A stretch of DNA of 64,000 nucleotides, taken from assembly GCA_001567275.1 (NCBI GenBank), contig LNBX01000025.1:1-64000 (forward strand). The letters are read 5' to 3'. A program made the position numbers and the translations under genes. A model generated the notes under the pieces. It was given only the letters and a program-made list of their open reading frames with translations. It made no database searches and was not told the origin of the DNA. The DNA is from Bacteroidetes bacterium OLB10. Its GTDB lineage: Bacteria; Bacteroidota; Bacteroidia; AKYH767-A; OLB10. Positions 1-8,181 of this stretch are shown piece by piece; position 1 is the stretch's first letter; each line of letters starts with the position of its first letter.

Positions 1-400
1 TCCGCTTGCAGGAGGGCAGGCAGTTTATCGTGCACGCTCCTTGTATGCTTTAGCAGATAAAAACACATTCTTTAACAACTTTACTGTTTGCGAAGCGGCA
101 GGCTATGCCATGCGTAAAGCCGTTACTCCAAAAAGCAAGCTGCCCATAGCAGGTAAAATAAAAATATATCCCAACCCGACTGACCGTGCCGCCACACTGG
201 AATATGCTCTTCCTGATGAAGATAATATCAGTTTTGAAGTTATGACCTCCGAAGGGCAAACAGTAGAAAAAGCAAGGTTAGAAAGCAATGAGGGTTCTTA
301 TACATTCAGCACAGGAAAATTAGCTCCCGGCATGTATTATTACTGTGTGAAGAGCAACAAGGGAATAGCAGGATACGGAAAATTAGCTATACTCAGATAA
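1..400 (+). CDS. C-terminal end of a T9SS-exported protein (5' end outside window)
   Basis: The frame is open from base 2 to the stop at 398-400, so the gene starts before the window. Only the last 132 residues are visible. They contain a short helical stretch rich in Ala, Tyr and Arg, then a linker, then a type A T9SS sorting domain that begins KIYPNPT and ends GYGKLAILR. Sorting domains of this kind direct transport across the outer membrane and are normally cleaved off with attachment to the cell surface or release. The first 170 bases are nearly identical to 2029-2198, which shows that this is the parent-type copy of the truncated gene at 1925-2425. The next gene begins 5 bp downstream, so the two are probably co-transcribed. 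Nothing can be said about the catalytic or binding part of the protein, which lies outside the window. Confidence 0.8.
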   Translation, partial: PLAGGQAVYRARSLYALADKNTFFNNFTVCEAAGYAMRKAVTPKSKLPIAGKIKIYPNPTDRAATLEYALPDEDNISFEVMTSEGQTVEKARLESNEGSYTFSTGKLAPGMYYYCVKSNKGIAGYGKLAILR

Positions 401-405
401 TCTTT

Positions 406-1914
406 ATGAAATTAAATATTATCTTAATATCCGTTTTGGGGTTAATTCCAATAATGACATTTTCCCAAAATTCAGGGGTTACTAATAATTGGCTTGTTGG
501 CTATTCAAGTGCAGGCGGGACACCTTTTGGTCATACAAGATTTGATTTCTTTAATGGTGCACCGGTTATTACTGCTGACAGTGTTGAGATGGATTTTTAT
601 AGAGCGAGCGCGAATATAAGTGATGCGCAGGGCAATATGTTGTTTTATACCAACGGCTATTACATAGCCGATGCGAGTAATGATACCATGCAGAATGGAA
701 ATGACATAAGTCCCACAGGATATAGATTGTGGGTACCAGAAGCGTTGAATGTTCCGCAGGCATGTTTAATACTTCCAAAGCCGGGCAGCAGCAGCATTTA
801 TTATATGTTTCATAATACAGTAGATAATGGTCCTCAATACAATTGTGCTTATTATTTATATATGAGTACCATTGACATGAGCCTAAACAATGGACTGGGA
901 GCGGTAACAAGTAAAAATGTGGTAATGATTCAGGACACATTAAATGCAGGAAAAATAACAGCCTGCAAACATGCCAATGGCAGGGACTGGTGGGTGTTAT
1001 GCCAAAAGGCAAATTCAAATGTGTATTATAAGTTGCTTATAAGCACCAATGTGATTTTAGGTCCCTACACACAAAGTATTGGCTCCCCGCGAAACGTACT
1101 ACCCATTGGAATGACCGGGTTTTCTCCTGATGGAACAAAATTTGCCTTCTTTTATGCTATTCATACTATGCAGGGCGGATTAGATGTATATGATTTTAAC
1201 CGTTGTTCAGGGGCATTAAGCAATCCTGTACACGTTTATATTCCGCAAAGCACAGGGCTTAGTGGGGGACTAGCATTTTCAGGTAATTCACGGTATTTAT
1301 ATTGTGCAAACATAAACGAGCTATATCAGTTTGACATGCAAAGCGGCAATATTGCAGCATCTCAACAAACAGTGGCTGTGTGGGACAGTTTTTATTCGCC
1401 ATCTCCCCCATTTGCAACCTTATTTGAAATTCCCTTATTAGCTCCTGACGGCAAAATTTATATGTCAACCGGCAATGGCACATTACATATTCATGTAATT
1501 AATAATCCTGACAGTGCAGGAATGGCATGCGATGTGCAGCAACATGCTATACAGTTACCTCATTATTATGTCAATGGCTTACCCAACCACCCCAATTATT
1601 TTTTAGATTGTGACAGCACGCTGGGGTGCTTGTGTGCAAGTACTGTGGGCGAGCCGGAACTAAATCCTCCCCAAGGCAACATAAAAATATTTCCTAATCC
1701 GAATAATGGGGTGTTTACCTTGCAGTTTAATGTTATGAGCATAAGCGGTACATTGGAAATTTATGATGTAATGGGTAAGTTGGTTTACAAAGATTATGTG
1801 GCTGCGTGGAGTCAGTTTAAAAAAGTTGATGTAAGCAACATGCCCAAAGGGATTTACTTTTGTAAGATTATACGAAAAGAAAAAAGTGAGAATGTGAAGG
1901 TGGTGAAGGAATAA
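406..1914 (+). CDS. T9SS-sorted beta-propeller-like surface protein, copy A
   Basis: This 502-residue protein starts with a signal peptide (hydrophobic to about residue 20, ending FSQ). The body has repeated strand-rich blocks with motifs such as FSPDGTKFAFF, FSGNSRYLY and LAPDGKIY, which resemble WD40/YVTN-type propeller blades. The C-terminus (about residue 425 on) is a type A T9SS sorting domain with IKIFPNPNNG and a final KVVKE. It is probably exported to the cell surface or medium; no enzyme motif is visible. The ATG at 406 lies 5 bp after the preceding stop. It is a close paralogue of 2422-3936: some blocks are almost base-identical and others are clearly diverged, a patchwork that suggests gene conversion between the copies. 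The propeller assignment rests on motif look only; the export assignment is firm. Confidence 0.85.
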   Translation: MKLNIILISVLGLIPIMTFSQNSGVTNNWLVGYSSAGGTPFGHTRFDFFNGAPVITADSVEMDFYRASANISDAQGNMLFYTNGYYIADASNDTMQNGNDISPTGYRLWVPEALNVPQACLILPKPGSSSIYYMFHNTVDNGPQYNCAYYLYMSTIDMSLNNGLGAVTSKNVVMIQDTLNAGKITACKHANGRDWWVLCQKANSNVYYKLLISTNVILGPYTQSIGSPRNVLPIGMTGFSPDGTKFAFFYAIHTMQGGLDVYDFNRCSGALSNPVHVYIPQSTGLSGGLAFSGNSRYLYCANINELYQFDMQSGNIAASQQTVAVWDSFYSPSPPFATLFEIPLLAPDGKIYMSTGNGTLHIHVINNPDSAGMACDVQQHAIQLPHYYVNGLPNHPNYFLDCDSTLGCLCASTVGEPELNPPQGNIKIFPNPNNGVFTLQFNVMSISGTLEIYDVMGKLVYKDYVAAWSQFKKVDVSNMPKGIYFCKIIRKEKSENVKVVKE

Positions 1915-1924
1915 AAAAACAGTT

Positions 1925-2425
1925 ATGCAAAAAATGATAAACGAGATATATTTAAGCACGGTGGCGAAGGATGTGCTTGAATTTACCAATGACCAGATAC
2001 AGGATTTGTACGCTATTGCCTCGCAATGTCCGCTTGCAGGAGGGCAGGCAGTTTATCGTGCACGCTCCTTGTATGCTTTAGCAGATAAAAACACATTCTT
2101 TAACAACTTTACTGTTTGCGAAGCGGCAGGCTATGCCATGCGTAAAGCCGTTACTACAAAAAGCAAGCTGCCCATAGCAGGTACAATAAAAATATATCCG
2201 AATCCGGCAAGTGAAAGTGCAACACTCGAATATAACCTTCCCGGAGTTGACGAAGTGCAACTTACACTTATGGGCATAACAGGACAATTGATAAAGGTTG
2301 AAATAATAAAAGGCGATAAAGGTGCTCACACATTCAGCACAAAGGATATGAAGCCGGGGGTCTACCAGTATAAAGTAAGCAGCAGTGCAGGCAATACTTT
2401 TGGAAAATTAATCATTATACGATGA
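1925..2425 (+). pseudogene. Beheaded copy of a T9SS protein C-terminus (duplication remnant)
   Basis: The open frame of 166 residues has no signal peptide. Its first 45 residues are a helical segment of the kind that precedes the sorting domain in the larger parent protein, and the rest matches the partial gene at 1-400, ending in a T9SS sorting domain (IKIYPNPAS). Without a signal peptide the product could not reach the periplasm, so a functional T9SS cargo is unlikely. The frame upstream of the ATG is closed by a TGA at 1904-1906. It begins 10 bp after copy A and its stop overlaps the start of copy B (ATGA at 2422-2425). The simplest reading is that a tandem duplication had its left breakpoint inside the large upstream gene, so that only its 3' end was copied. 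It may still help couple translation to the next gene. Confidence 0.65.
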
Positions 2426-3936
2426 GGTTTTTAAAGGTATATAGCATACTGCTTATTGTATTGCATTGCTCAGAAAAGATATTTTCACAAGGTAATGGCA
2501 TTACGAATAACTGGATTTTAGGCTACGGTTCTTATTGGGGCGGTTCATTTGGACATACAAAGTTTGATTTCATCAATGGCACACCTCAAATAACATCTGA
2601 CAGCTTGGAAATGGATATAAACAGAACCAGTGCCAATATTTCTGATGCAGCAGGTAATTTATTGTTTTATACCAACGGCTATTACATAGCCGATGCTACT
2701 AATGATACCATGCAGAATGGTAATAACATTAGCCCTACGGGATTTTATAACTTAGCTCCCAAAGGGCTTACCGTCCCACAAGCCTGTCTTATTTTACGAA
2801 AGCCGGGCAGCAGCAGCATTTATTATATGTTTCATAATACAGTAGATAATGGTCCTCAATACAATCGTGCTTATTATTTATATATGAGTACCATTGACAT
2901 GAGCCTGAATAATGGCTTAGGAGCAGTAACAAGTAAAAATGTGGTAATGATTCAGGATACATTAAATACCGGAAAAATTACAGCCTGCAAACATGCCAAT
3001 GGCAGGGATTGGTGGGTGTTTTGTCAAAGAGTAAACTCAAACACATATTACCGGTTGCTGATAACACCAAATGTAATTTTAGGTCCTTATTCCCAAAACA
3101 TAGGAAATTCAAGAGGTGTTCTTCCTGGTGGTATGACCGGATTTTCACCTGACGGAACAAAGTTCGCTTTCTTTTATGCCATGTACACCTCAGCAGGCGG
3201 CTTGGATGTGTATGATTTTAACCGTTGTTCAGGGGCATTAAGCAACCCTGTACACGTTTATATTCCGCAAACTACAGGCTTTGGAGGAGGCTTGGCATTT
3301 TCAGGCAATTCAAGGTATTTATATACGGCTAATGTAGATTGGTTATATCAGTTTGATATGCAAAGCGGCAATATTGCCGCCTCACAGCAGACGGTGGCTG
3401 TATGGGACAGCTTTTATTCGCCAAGCCCGCCATTCGCCACTTTATTTGATAATATGCAATTAGCTCCTGACGGAAAAATTTATGTTTCAACCGGAAACGG
3501 CACCATGCATATTCATGTAATTAATAATCCTGACAGTGCAGGAACGGCATGTGATGTGCAGCAACACTCCATTCAGTTTCAACATTATTATGTCAATGGC
3601 TTGCCCAACCACCCCAATTATTTTTTAGATTGCGACAGCACGCTTGGTTGCTTGTGCGCAAGTACTGTGGGCGAGCCGGAACTAAATCCTCCCCAAGGCA
3701 ACATAAAAATATTTCCTAACCCGAATAATGGGGTGTTTACCTTGCAGTTTAATGTTATGAGCATAAGCGGTACATTGGAAATTTATGATGTAATGGGAAG
3801 GTTGGTTTATAAAGATTATGTGGCTGCGTGGAGCCAGTTTAAAAAAGTTGATGTAAGCAACATGCCCAAAGGGATTTACTTTTGTAAGATTATACGAAAA
3901 GAAAAAAGTGAGAATGTGAAGGTGGTGAAGGAATGA
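2422..3936 (+). CDS. T9SS-sorted beta-propeller-like surface protein, copy B
   Basis: This 504-residue paralogue of 406-1914 has the same plan: signal peptide ending IFSQ, propeller-like body, and a T9SS sorting domain that is identical to copy A apart from one Lys-to-Arg change. Compared with copy A, the signal peptide and first 100 residues are diverged, the block around residues 130-195 is nearly identical, and the end is almost base-identical up to the stop codon. Differences in the middle (for example the stretch after NVILGPY) are mostly surface-type substitutions. The start overlaps the stop of the truncated frame before it by four bases. The role is unknown; binding or structural functions at the cell surface are more likely than catalysis, since no conserved acid or His cluster stands out. 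Confidence 0.85.
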   Translation: MRFLKVYSILLIVLHCSEKIFSQGNGITNNWILGYGSYWGGSFGHTKFDFINGTPQITSDSLEMDINRTSANISDAAGNLLFYTNGYYIADATNDTMQNGNNISPTGFYNLAPKGLTVPQACLILRKPGSSSIYYMFHNTVDNGPQYNRAYYLYMSTIDMSLNNGLGAVTSKNVVMIQDTLNTGKITACKHANGRDWWVFCQRVNSNTYYRLLITPNVILGPYSQNIGNSRGVLPGGMTGFSPDGTKFAFFYAMYTSAGGLDVYDFNRCSGALSNPVHVYIPQTTGFGGGLAFSGNSRYLYTANVDWLYQFDMQSGNIAASQQTVAVWDSFYSPSPPFATLFDNMQLAPDGKIYVSTGNGTMHIHVINNPDSAGTACDVQQHSIQFQHYYVNGLPNHPNYFLDCDSTLGCLCASTVGEPELNPPQGNIKIFPNPNNGVFTLQFNVMSISGTLEIYDVMGRLVYKDYVAAWSQFKKVDVSNMPKGIYFCKIIRKEKSENVKVVKE

Positions 3937-4019
3937 TTTTGGAAGGTGCTTTTTTGTTTAAGTTTGTTTTAGGATGAGTTAATTATTTCCCTATGCGTTG
4001 TGTTATTCTTTCTTACGTT

Positions 4020-4203
4020 CTTTTGTCTTGATACAAAAGAACCAAAAATCAAGCCTGTTGGAAAATAAGCTAAAATATTGCACATTTCAGCTGCGCAATC
4101 CAATGTCGCTGCGCTCGGGATTGCTAACCTACCCTGCCCCTTTGAAATGTGCTGCTATTTTTTTACGCTTATTTTCCAAAGGGCGGGTACTCACTGTCGT
4201 GAG
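4020..4203. repeat. Nested inverted-repeat element, possibly a dispersed MITE-like repeat
   Basis: Several perfect inverted repeats occur within 184 bp. 4020-4026 pairs with 4033-4039 (CTTTTGT/ACAAAAG). 4058-4070 pairs with 4167-4179 (13 bp, TTGGAAAATAAGC). Nested inside that, 4080-4089 pairs with 4143-4152 (10 bp) and 4095-4101 pairs with 4118-4124 (7 bp). A last small hairpin lies at 4190-4203. The transcript could fold into a long interrupted stem. From memory, similar intergenic sequences with CTTGATACAAAAG cores occur in Bacteroidota genomes, but copy number cannot be checked here. No transposase is present. Confidence 0.6.
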
Positions 4204-4627
4204 TTTGGTTTTGGTGTTGTGTAATCATTTTCTATAGTGCCACTCCTTCGGAATTTGGGAATCGGTGTTGCTCTTTTGTCTTAATAAATGCGGCAGGTTG
4301 ATAGTGAAAAACATTGGTGTAAGGAGTGATGTTGAATGATAGCTTGGGAAATGTCATTGCACCTCACAAACCAAAAGAGATTGGTATTACATTACTCTCT
4401 CACATCCTTCCAGAAACGGATAAACCCAGCAGGAGCTTCACAATCAGGAGACAAGTTTCTGAATTCTTCGTAACTATGAGGCACACTCCTGATTGCTCCA
4501 CAACCTGCCGGGATTTCTTCTCTCTTCAAAATTTGGGAATTGAAAATTGATTATTCGATATTGGATATTGGTAGATGTCTTGTTCCTTACTTATTATTCA
4601 AAAAATTCTCATCACAGGAAATGAGCT
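4204..4627. other. Gene-free spacer with degenerate repeats
   Basis: No convincing gene is seen. Visible structure is a 10 bp inverted repeat (4441-4450 with 4486-4495, CAATCAGGAG) and an AT-rich stretch at 4550-4575 with GATATTGG-type repeats. The region looks like decayed intergenic or mobile-element debris beside the duplicated genes. Confidence 0.4.
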
Positions 4628-4660
4628 AAAAAAGGGCAGTCCCGCCCGAGACTACCCTTA
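4628..4660 (-). terminator. Rho-independent terminator of the OsmC transcript
   Basis: On the minus strand the stem AAGGGTAGTC / GACTGCCCTT (one wobble) with an 8-base loop is followed by a run of six T. It lies about 20 bp after the OsmC stop. Confidence 0.75.
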
Positions 4661-4679
4661 ATGCTTCTGATATTATGCC

Positions 4680-5096
4680 TTACAGCAGTGTTGCTTCAAG
4701 CGTAATGTTGGTGTTCAACAATTTTGATATGGGGCAGTTTGCCTTTGCTTCATTAGCACATTCTTCAAATTTCTCCTTAGTGATTCCGGGTACTTTTGCG
4801 CTAACAGTAAGATGTGAATTGGTGACAGCACCACTGTCGAGTGTGATGTCGCAACGAGTTTCAATTTTATCAGGAGTGAATCCTGCTGCACCCAGAACAA
4901 AACTCAGTTTCATACTGAAGCATCCTGCATGTGCCGAAGCAATCAGCTCTTCAGGGTTGGTGCCTACACCATCTTCAAAGCGGGTGTGATAAGAATACTG
5001 AGCATTGGAAAGCACTGCACTCTGTGTTGAAGTTGTGCCTTTTCCTTCTTTACCTGAACCGTTCCAAACGGCAGTTGCATGTCTTTTAATAGCCAT
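4680..5096 (-). CDS. osmC: OsmC-family peroxiredoxin
   Basis: This 138-residue protein matches the length of E. coli OsmC (about 143). OsmC proteins reduce organic hydroperoxides with a pair of cysteines in the cytoplasm. The peroxidatic cysteine is Cys59 in HAGCFSM and the resolving cysteine is Cys121 in ANCPISKLL; Arg39 and Glu49/Glu50, which lie near the active site in the family, are present. The opening KRHATAVWNGSGKEGKGT is typical of the OsmC rather than the Ohr branch. It is the last of three closely spaced minus-strand genes, 43 bp after hutH, and is followed by a terminator. The physiological link with histidine breakdown is unclear; the spacing allows either co-transcription or a promoter of its own in the AT-rich gap. 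Confidence 0.9.
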   Translation of the reverse strand: MAIKRHATAVWNGSGKEGKGTTSTQSAVLSNAQYSYHTRFEDGVGTNPEELIASAHAGCFSMKLSFVLGAAGFTPDKIETRCDITLDSGAVTNSHLTVSAKVPGITKEKFEECANEAKANCPISKLLNTNITLEATLL

Positions 5097-5139
5097 AATA
5101 ATGTAATGTTAGTTGATTTAATATTAAAGTGTAATTTGA

Positions 5140-6636
5140 TTATTCAAAAGGTGTAACATCCAATGTGCGGATAAAGTTTTGTGCAGCGCGAATGTCTTTG
5201 TATAAAATTCTGTCTTCTTTAATGAACGATACTTCCTTATGATAAGACTCCAGAAGGTGCTCGAGGCGTGGTGATGTTTTTATAGGGCGCCTGAATTCAA
5301 AAGCCTGTGCTGCATTGAATAATTCAATGGCCAGAATATTTTCGACATTATGTACTACTCTTAATAGTTTGGTAGCTGCATTAGCACCCATACTTACGTG
5401 GTCTTCCTGCCCATTGCTCGACACAATGCTGTCAACAGATGCAGGTGTACACAACTGTTTGTTCTGGCTCACCAATGATGCAGCAGTGTATTGTGGTATC
5501 ATCATACCTGAATTGAGTCCGGGGTTGGCAACTAAAAACGGAGGGAGTCCGCGCAATCCTGAAATGAGCTGATATGTTCTTCGCTCGGAAATGTTTCCGA
5601 GTTCGCTTAAAGCAATAGCGAGAAAATCCATAGCAAGGGCCAGCGGCTGACCGTGAAAATTACCTGCTGATATGACTAAGTCTGCTTCAGGAAATACAGT
5701 AGGATTATCAGTCACCGAATTGATTTCATTCAGAAAAACACCGGATGCGTAGCCTATGGCATCTTTACTTGCTCCGTGTACCTGCGGAATGCATCTGAAA
5801 GAATATGGATCCTGTACGTGTTCTTTTTTACGTTTAATCATCTCACTTCCTTCCAACAGTTCACGAATGTGAGCAGCAGTATTTATCTGCCCCTTGTGAG
5901 GTCGTATTTCATGAATAAGATGGTGAAAAGGCTCTATCCTGCCATCAAAAGCTTCGAGTGATAATGCACCAATAACATCGGCAAGTACTGAAATTTTCAT
6001 TGCCTTCATCACACAGTAAGTGCCATAGGAACTCATAAACTGAGTTCCGTTCAGCAGTGCCAAGCCTTCTTTCGATTTCAGCTTCACAGGCTTCCAGTTC
6101 AACTGTTTGTTCAGCTCTGCAGCAGTCATTCTTTGGCCTTTGTAATACACTTCTCCCATGCCAATGAGTGGCAGACAAAGATGTGCCAGTGGTGCCAAAT
6201 CACCTGAAGCACCCAGCGAGCCTTGCTCGTAAACTACAGGCAAAATATCATTGTTGTAAAAATCAATCAGCCGCTGAACTGTTTCCTGTTGCACACCGGA
6301 ATTTCCGTAGCTCAACCCCTGAATTTTCAGAAACAACATGAGCTTCACAATTTCATGAGGCACTTCATTGCCTGTGCCGCAGGCATGCGACATAACCAGA
6401 TTTTCCTGCAGTTGCTCCAGTTTATCGGGAGCAATGCTCTTATTGTATAGCGAACCAAAACCTGTATTCACTCCATACACCGGTTCGCTTAGTGAGCCTG
6501 TTTTTGAATCAAGATAACTGCGACAATGCGTAATACGTTTGGCTGCATCGGCAGATAACTCAAGAGTAGCTTTACCGTCAATAATTTCTTTCAGTTTGTT
6601 GAAGTCGAGATGGGTGGCGGATATTTGATGTGTCAT
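5140..6636 (-). CDS. hutH: Histidine ammonia-lyase
   Basis: This 498-residue protein deaminates L-histidine to trans-urocanate and ammonia. The Ala143-Ser144-Gly145 triad that cyclises to the MIO prosthetic group lies in GSLGASGDLAPLAHL. The catalytic Tyr54 is in YGVNTGFG, and His84 (in NLVMSHACGTG) together with the QEDHVSMG segment are the features that separate histidine from tyrosine lyases. Length and numbering match the Pseudomonas enzyme with a one-residue shift. No hutU, hutI or hutG is nearby, so the rest of histidine catabolism must be elsewhere or the urocanate has another fate. The gene is 43 bp downstream of hisS, so a tRNA synthetase and a catabolic enzyme that compete for histidine are next to each other. 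A tyrosine lyase as in flexirubin clusters was considered and is unlikely. Confidence 0.93.
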   Translation of the reverse strand: MTHQISATHLDFNKLKEIIDGKATLELSADAAKRITHCRSYLDSKTGSLSEPVYGVNTGFGSLYNKSIAPDKLEQLQENLVMSHACGTGNEVPHEIVKLMLFLKIQGLSYGNSGVQQETVQRLIDFYNNDILPVVYEQGSLGASGDLAPLAHLCLPLIGMGEVYYKGQRMTAAELNKQLNWKPVKLKSKEGLALLNGTQFMSSYGTYCVMKAMKISVLADVIGALSLEAFDGRIEPFHHLIHEIRPHKGQINTAAHIRELLEGSEMIKRKKEHVQDPYSFRCIPQVHGASKDAIGYASGVFLNEINSVTDNPTVFPEADLVISAGNFHGQPLALAMDFLAIALSELGNISERRTYQLISGLRGLPPFLVANPGLNSGMMIPQYTAASLVSQNKQLCTPASVDSIVSSNGQEDHVSMGANAATKLLRVVHNVENILAIELFNAAQAFEFRRPIKTSPRLEHLLESYHKEVSFIKEDRILYKDIRAAQNFIRTLDVTPFE

Positions 6637-6679
6637 TATTTGCTGAAACTATTTATTAGAAATAAAAATCATAAAAACA

Positions 6680-8038
6680 TTAATGCAACTTCTTAATTAA
6701 TTCTTCTACGTCAAGTCTGTTCTGCTCACCACTCATCATATTTTTAAGAGTGAGTTTGCCTGACTGCATCTCCTCATCACCGATGAGCAAAACGTATGGA
6801 ATTTTACAGGCATCGGCATAACTCATTTGTTTTTTCATCTTAGCTGCATCAGGATAAATTTCTGAATTCACGCCTGCTGCTCTCAATTTCTGTAATACTG
6901 TAAGTGCATATTGCTCTTCCTTTTTACCGAAATTGACGAGTAATATTTTTGTTGAAGATTCATTCAGATGCATTTGTTCGAACAAATTCATCTCTAACAT
7001 TACATCGTAAATACGGTCAATGCCAAAGGAAATTCCAACACCGCTTACATCGGGAAGACCGAAAATTCCTGTAAGGTCGTCATATCTTCCGCCACCCAGC
7101 ACACTGCTTGTAAATGTTGAACGTGCATCACTGACCTTCACTTCAAAAATTGCTCCTGTATAATAATTCAGTCCGCGTGCAAGTGTAATATCAAGTTCAA
7201 TCAAATCAGATTTGAATGACATTGAATGCAGGTAGCTGAGCAGTGTTCTTACTTCTTCAATACCTTTCTTTCCGGTTTCGCTTGCGCTAAGAAAATTATC
7301 AAGGAAGTTTAGTCTGTCATCTGTAGTACCCTTAACCGAAAACAGAGGCTGCATTTTTGTAATGGCATCATCACTTACACCTTTACCCTTCAACTCTTCA
7401 TTGACTTTATCAATACCAATCTTGTCTAACTTATCAATAGCAACCGTAATGTCAATTATTTTATCAGCTTCTCCAATGATTTCTGCAATTCCAGAAAGTA
7501 TTTTACGATTGTTGATTTTGATGCTTACACCAATGTTAAGTTTGGAAAACACATCAGCAATAATCTGAACCAACTCTGTTTCGTTCAGCAATGAATCGGA
7601 ACCTATCACATCGGCATCACACTGATAAAACTCACGATAGCGTCCTTTCTGCGGACGGTCGGCACGCCACACCGGCTGCATCTGATAACGTCTGAAAGGA
7701 AATGTGATTTCATTTCTGTGCATCACCACATAACGTGCAAACGGCACTGTTAAATCATAACGTAATCCTTTTTCGGAAATATCTGAAAGTCTGATGTTGT
7801 CCTTCTTTGCTTTTATCTCGTCAATTACCTCTCCCGAATTCAAAATACGAAACAACAGTTTATCTCCCTCTTCGCCATACTTACCTTCGAGCATTGAAAG
7901 GTTTTCCATAGCAGGTGTTTCTATCTGCCTGAACCCATATCGTTCATAAACGGTTCGGATGGTTTGAAGAATAAAATTTCTGCGCACCATTTCCTCAGGA
8001 GAAAAATCACGAGTGCCTTTGGGGATGGATGGTTTCAT
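6680..8038 (-). CDS. hisS: Histidyl-tRNA synthetase
   Basis: This class II aminoacyl-tRNA synthetase charges tRNA-His. Visible features are the N-terminal [11 protein letters not shown], motif 2 ([27 protein letters not shown]), the histidine-specific block [19 protein letters not shown], motif 3 ([15 protein letters not shown]) and a C-terminal anticodon-binding domain. I place the start at the ATG at 8038 (452 residues), because [12 protein letters not shown] is the normal family N-terminus. A longer frame from 8098 would add 20 unrelated residues and would overlap a small frame at 8052-8162. hutH and osmC follow at 43 bp spacings. Confidence 0.95.
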   Translation of the reverse strand: MKPSIPKGTRDFSPEEMVRRNFILQTIRTVYERYGFRQIETPAMENLSMLEGKYGEEGDKLLFRILNSGEVIDEIKAKKDNIRLSDISEKGLRYDLTVPFARYVVMHRNEITFPFRRYQMQPVWRADRPQKGRYREFYQCDADVIGSDSLLNETELVQIIADVFSKLNIGVSIKINNRKILSGIAEIIGEADKIIDITVAIDKLDKIGIDKVNEELKGKGVSDDAITKMQPLFSVKGTTDDRLNFLDNFLSASETGKKGIEEVRTLLSYLHSMSFKSDLIELDITLARGLNYYTGAIFEVKVSDARSTFTSSVLGGGRYDDLTGIFGLPDVSGVGISFGIDRIYDVMLEMNLFEQMHLNESSTKILLVNFGKKEEQYALTVLQKLRAAGVNSEIYPDAAKMKKQMSYADACKIPYVLLIGDEEMQSGKLTLKNMMSGEQNRLDVEELIKKLH

Positions 8039-8051
8039 TGATTGCGAATTA

Positions 8052-8162
8052 CTAATTTTTACGAATGTACGAAGTGAAGTCTTTTTTAATCTCAGCAATA
8101 TATTTCTCTTCCATCAGAAATTCCAAAGGTATTTTCCCAACTGTCTGAACATTGTATTTCAT
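8052..8162 (-). CDS. Possible 36-residue small protein between ettA and hisS
   Basis: On the minus strand an ATG at 8162 opens a frame that ends in TAG at 8052-8054. The peptide begins [20 protein letters not shown] and continues with a Lys-rich helix-like end. The composition looks coding (balanced charged and hydrophobic residues, no rare codons), and it fills most of the 143 bp gap between ettA and hisS on the same strand. I do not recognise a family. It may be a genuine small protein, the remnant of a larger gene, or chance. Confidence 0.3.
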   Translation of the reverse strand: MKYNVQTVGKIPLEFLMEEKYIAEIKKDFTSYIRKN

Positions 8163-8181
8163 ATTAAAACAAAAACGGAGA

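Larger units (their letters stand above)
1..3936 (+). repeat. Direct tandem duplication, about 2.02 kb offset
   Basis: Unit 1 (from the left edge to 1914) and unit 2 (1925-3936) share the same order: T9SS domain end of a large protein, then a propeller-like T9SS gene. Base 1 aligns with 2029, the ATG at 406 with 2422, and the stop at 1914 with 3936, so the offset varies from 2,016 to 2,028 through small indels. Identity is patchy, very high at 1-170, about 780-870 and 1655-1914, and lower elsewhere. After the second stop the sequence enters the gene-free region. Confidence 0.85.

Noticed and set aside
3998..4550. Two frames of 79 and 74 codons in the spacer after the duplicated genes
   Set aside because: They lie across inverted repeats and low-complexity DNA, show no protein-like pattern and have no neighbours to support them.
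5140..6636. Tyrosine ammonia-lyase of a flexirubin or aryl-polyene pathway
   Set aside because: The SHACGTG and QEDHVSMG motifs are those of histidine lyases and no polyene genes are nearby.
8039..8098. N-terminal extension of HisRS by 20 residues
   Set aside because: The family N-terminus is [11 protein letters not shown] directly after the ATG at 8038; the extra residues are unrelated and overlap a small frame on the same strand.
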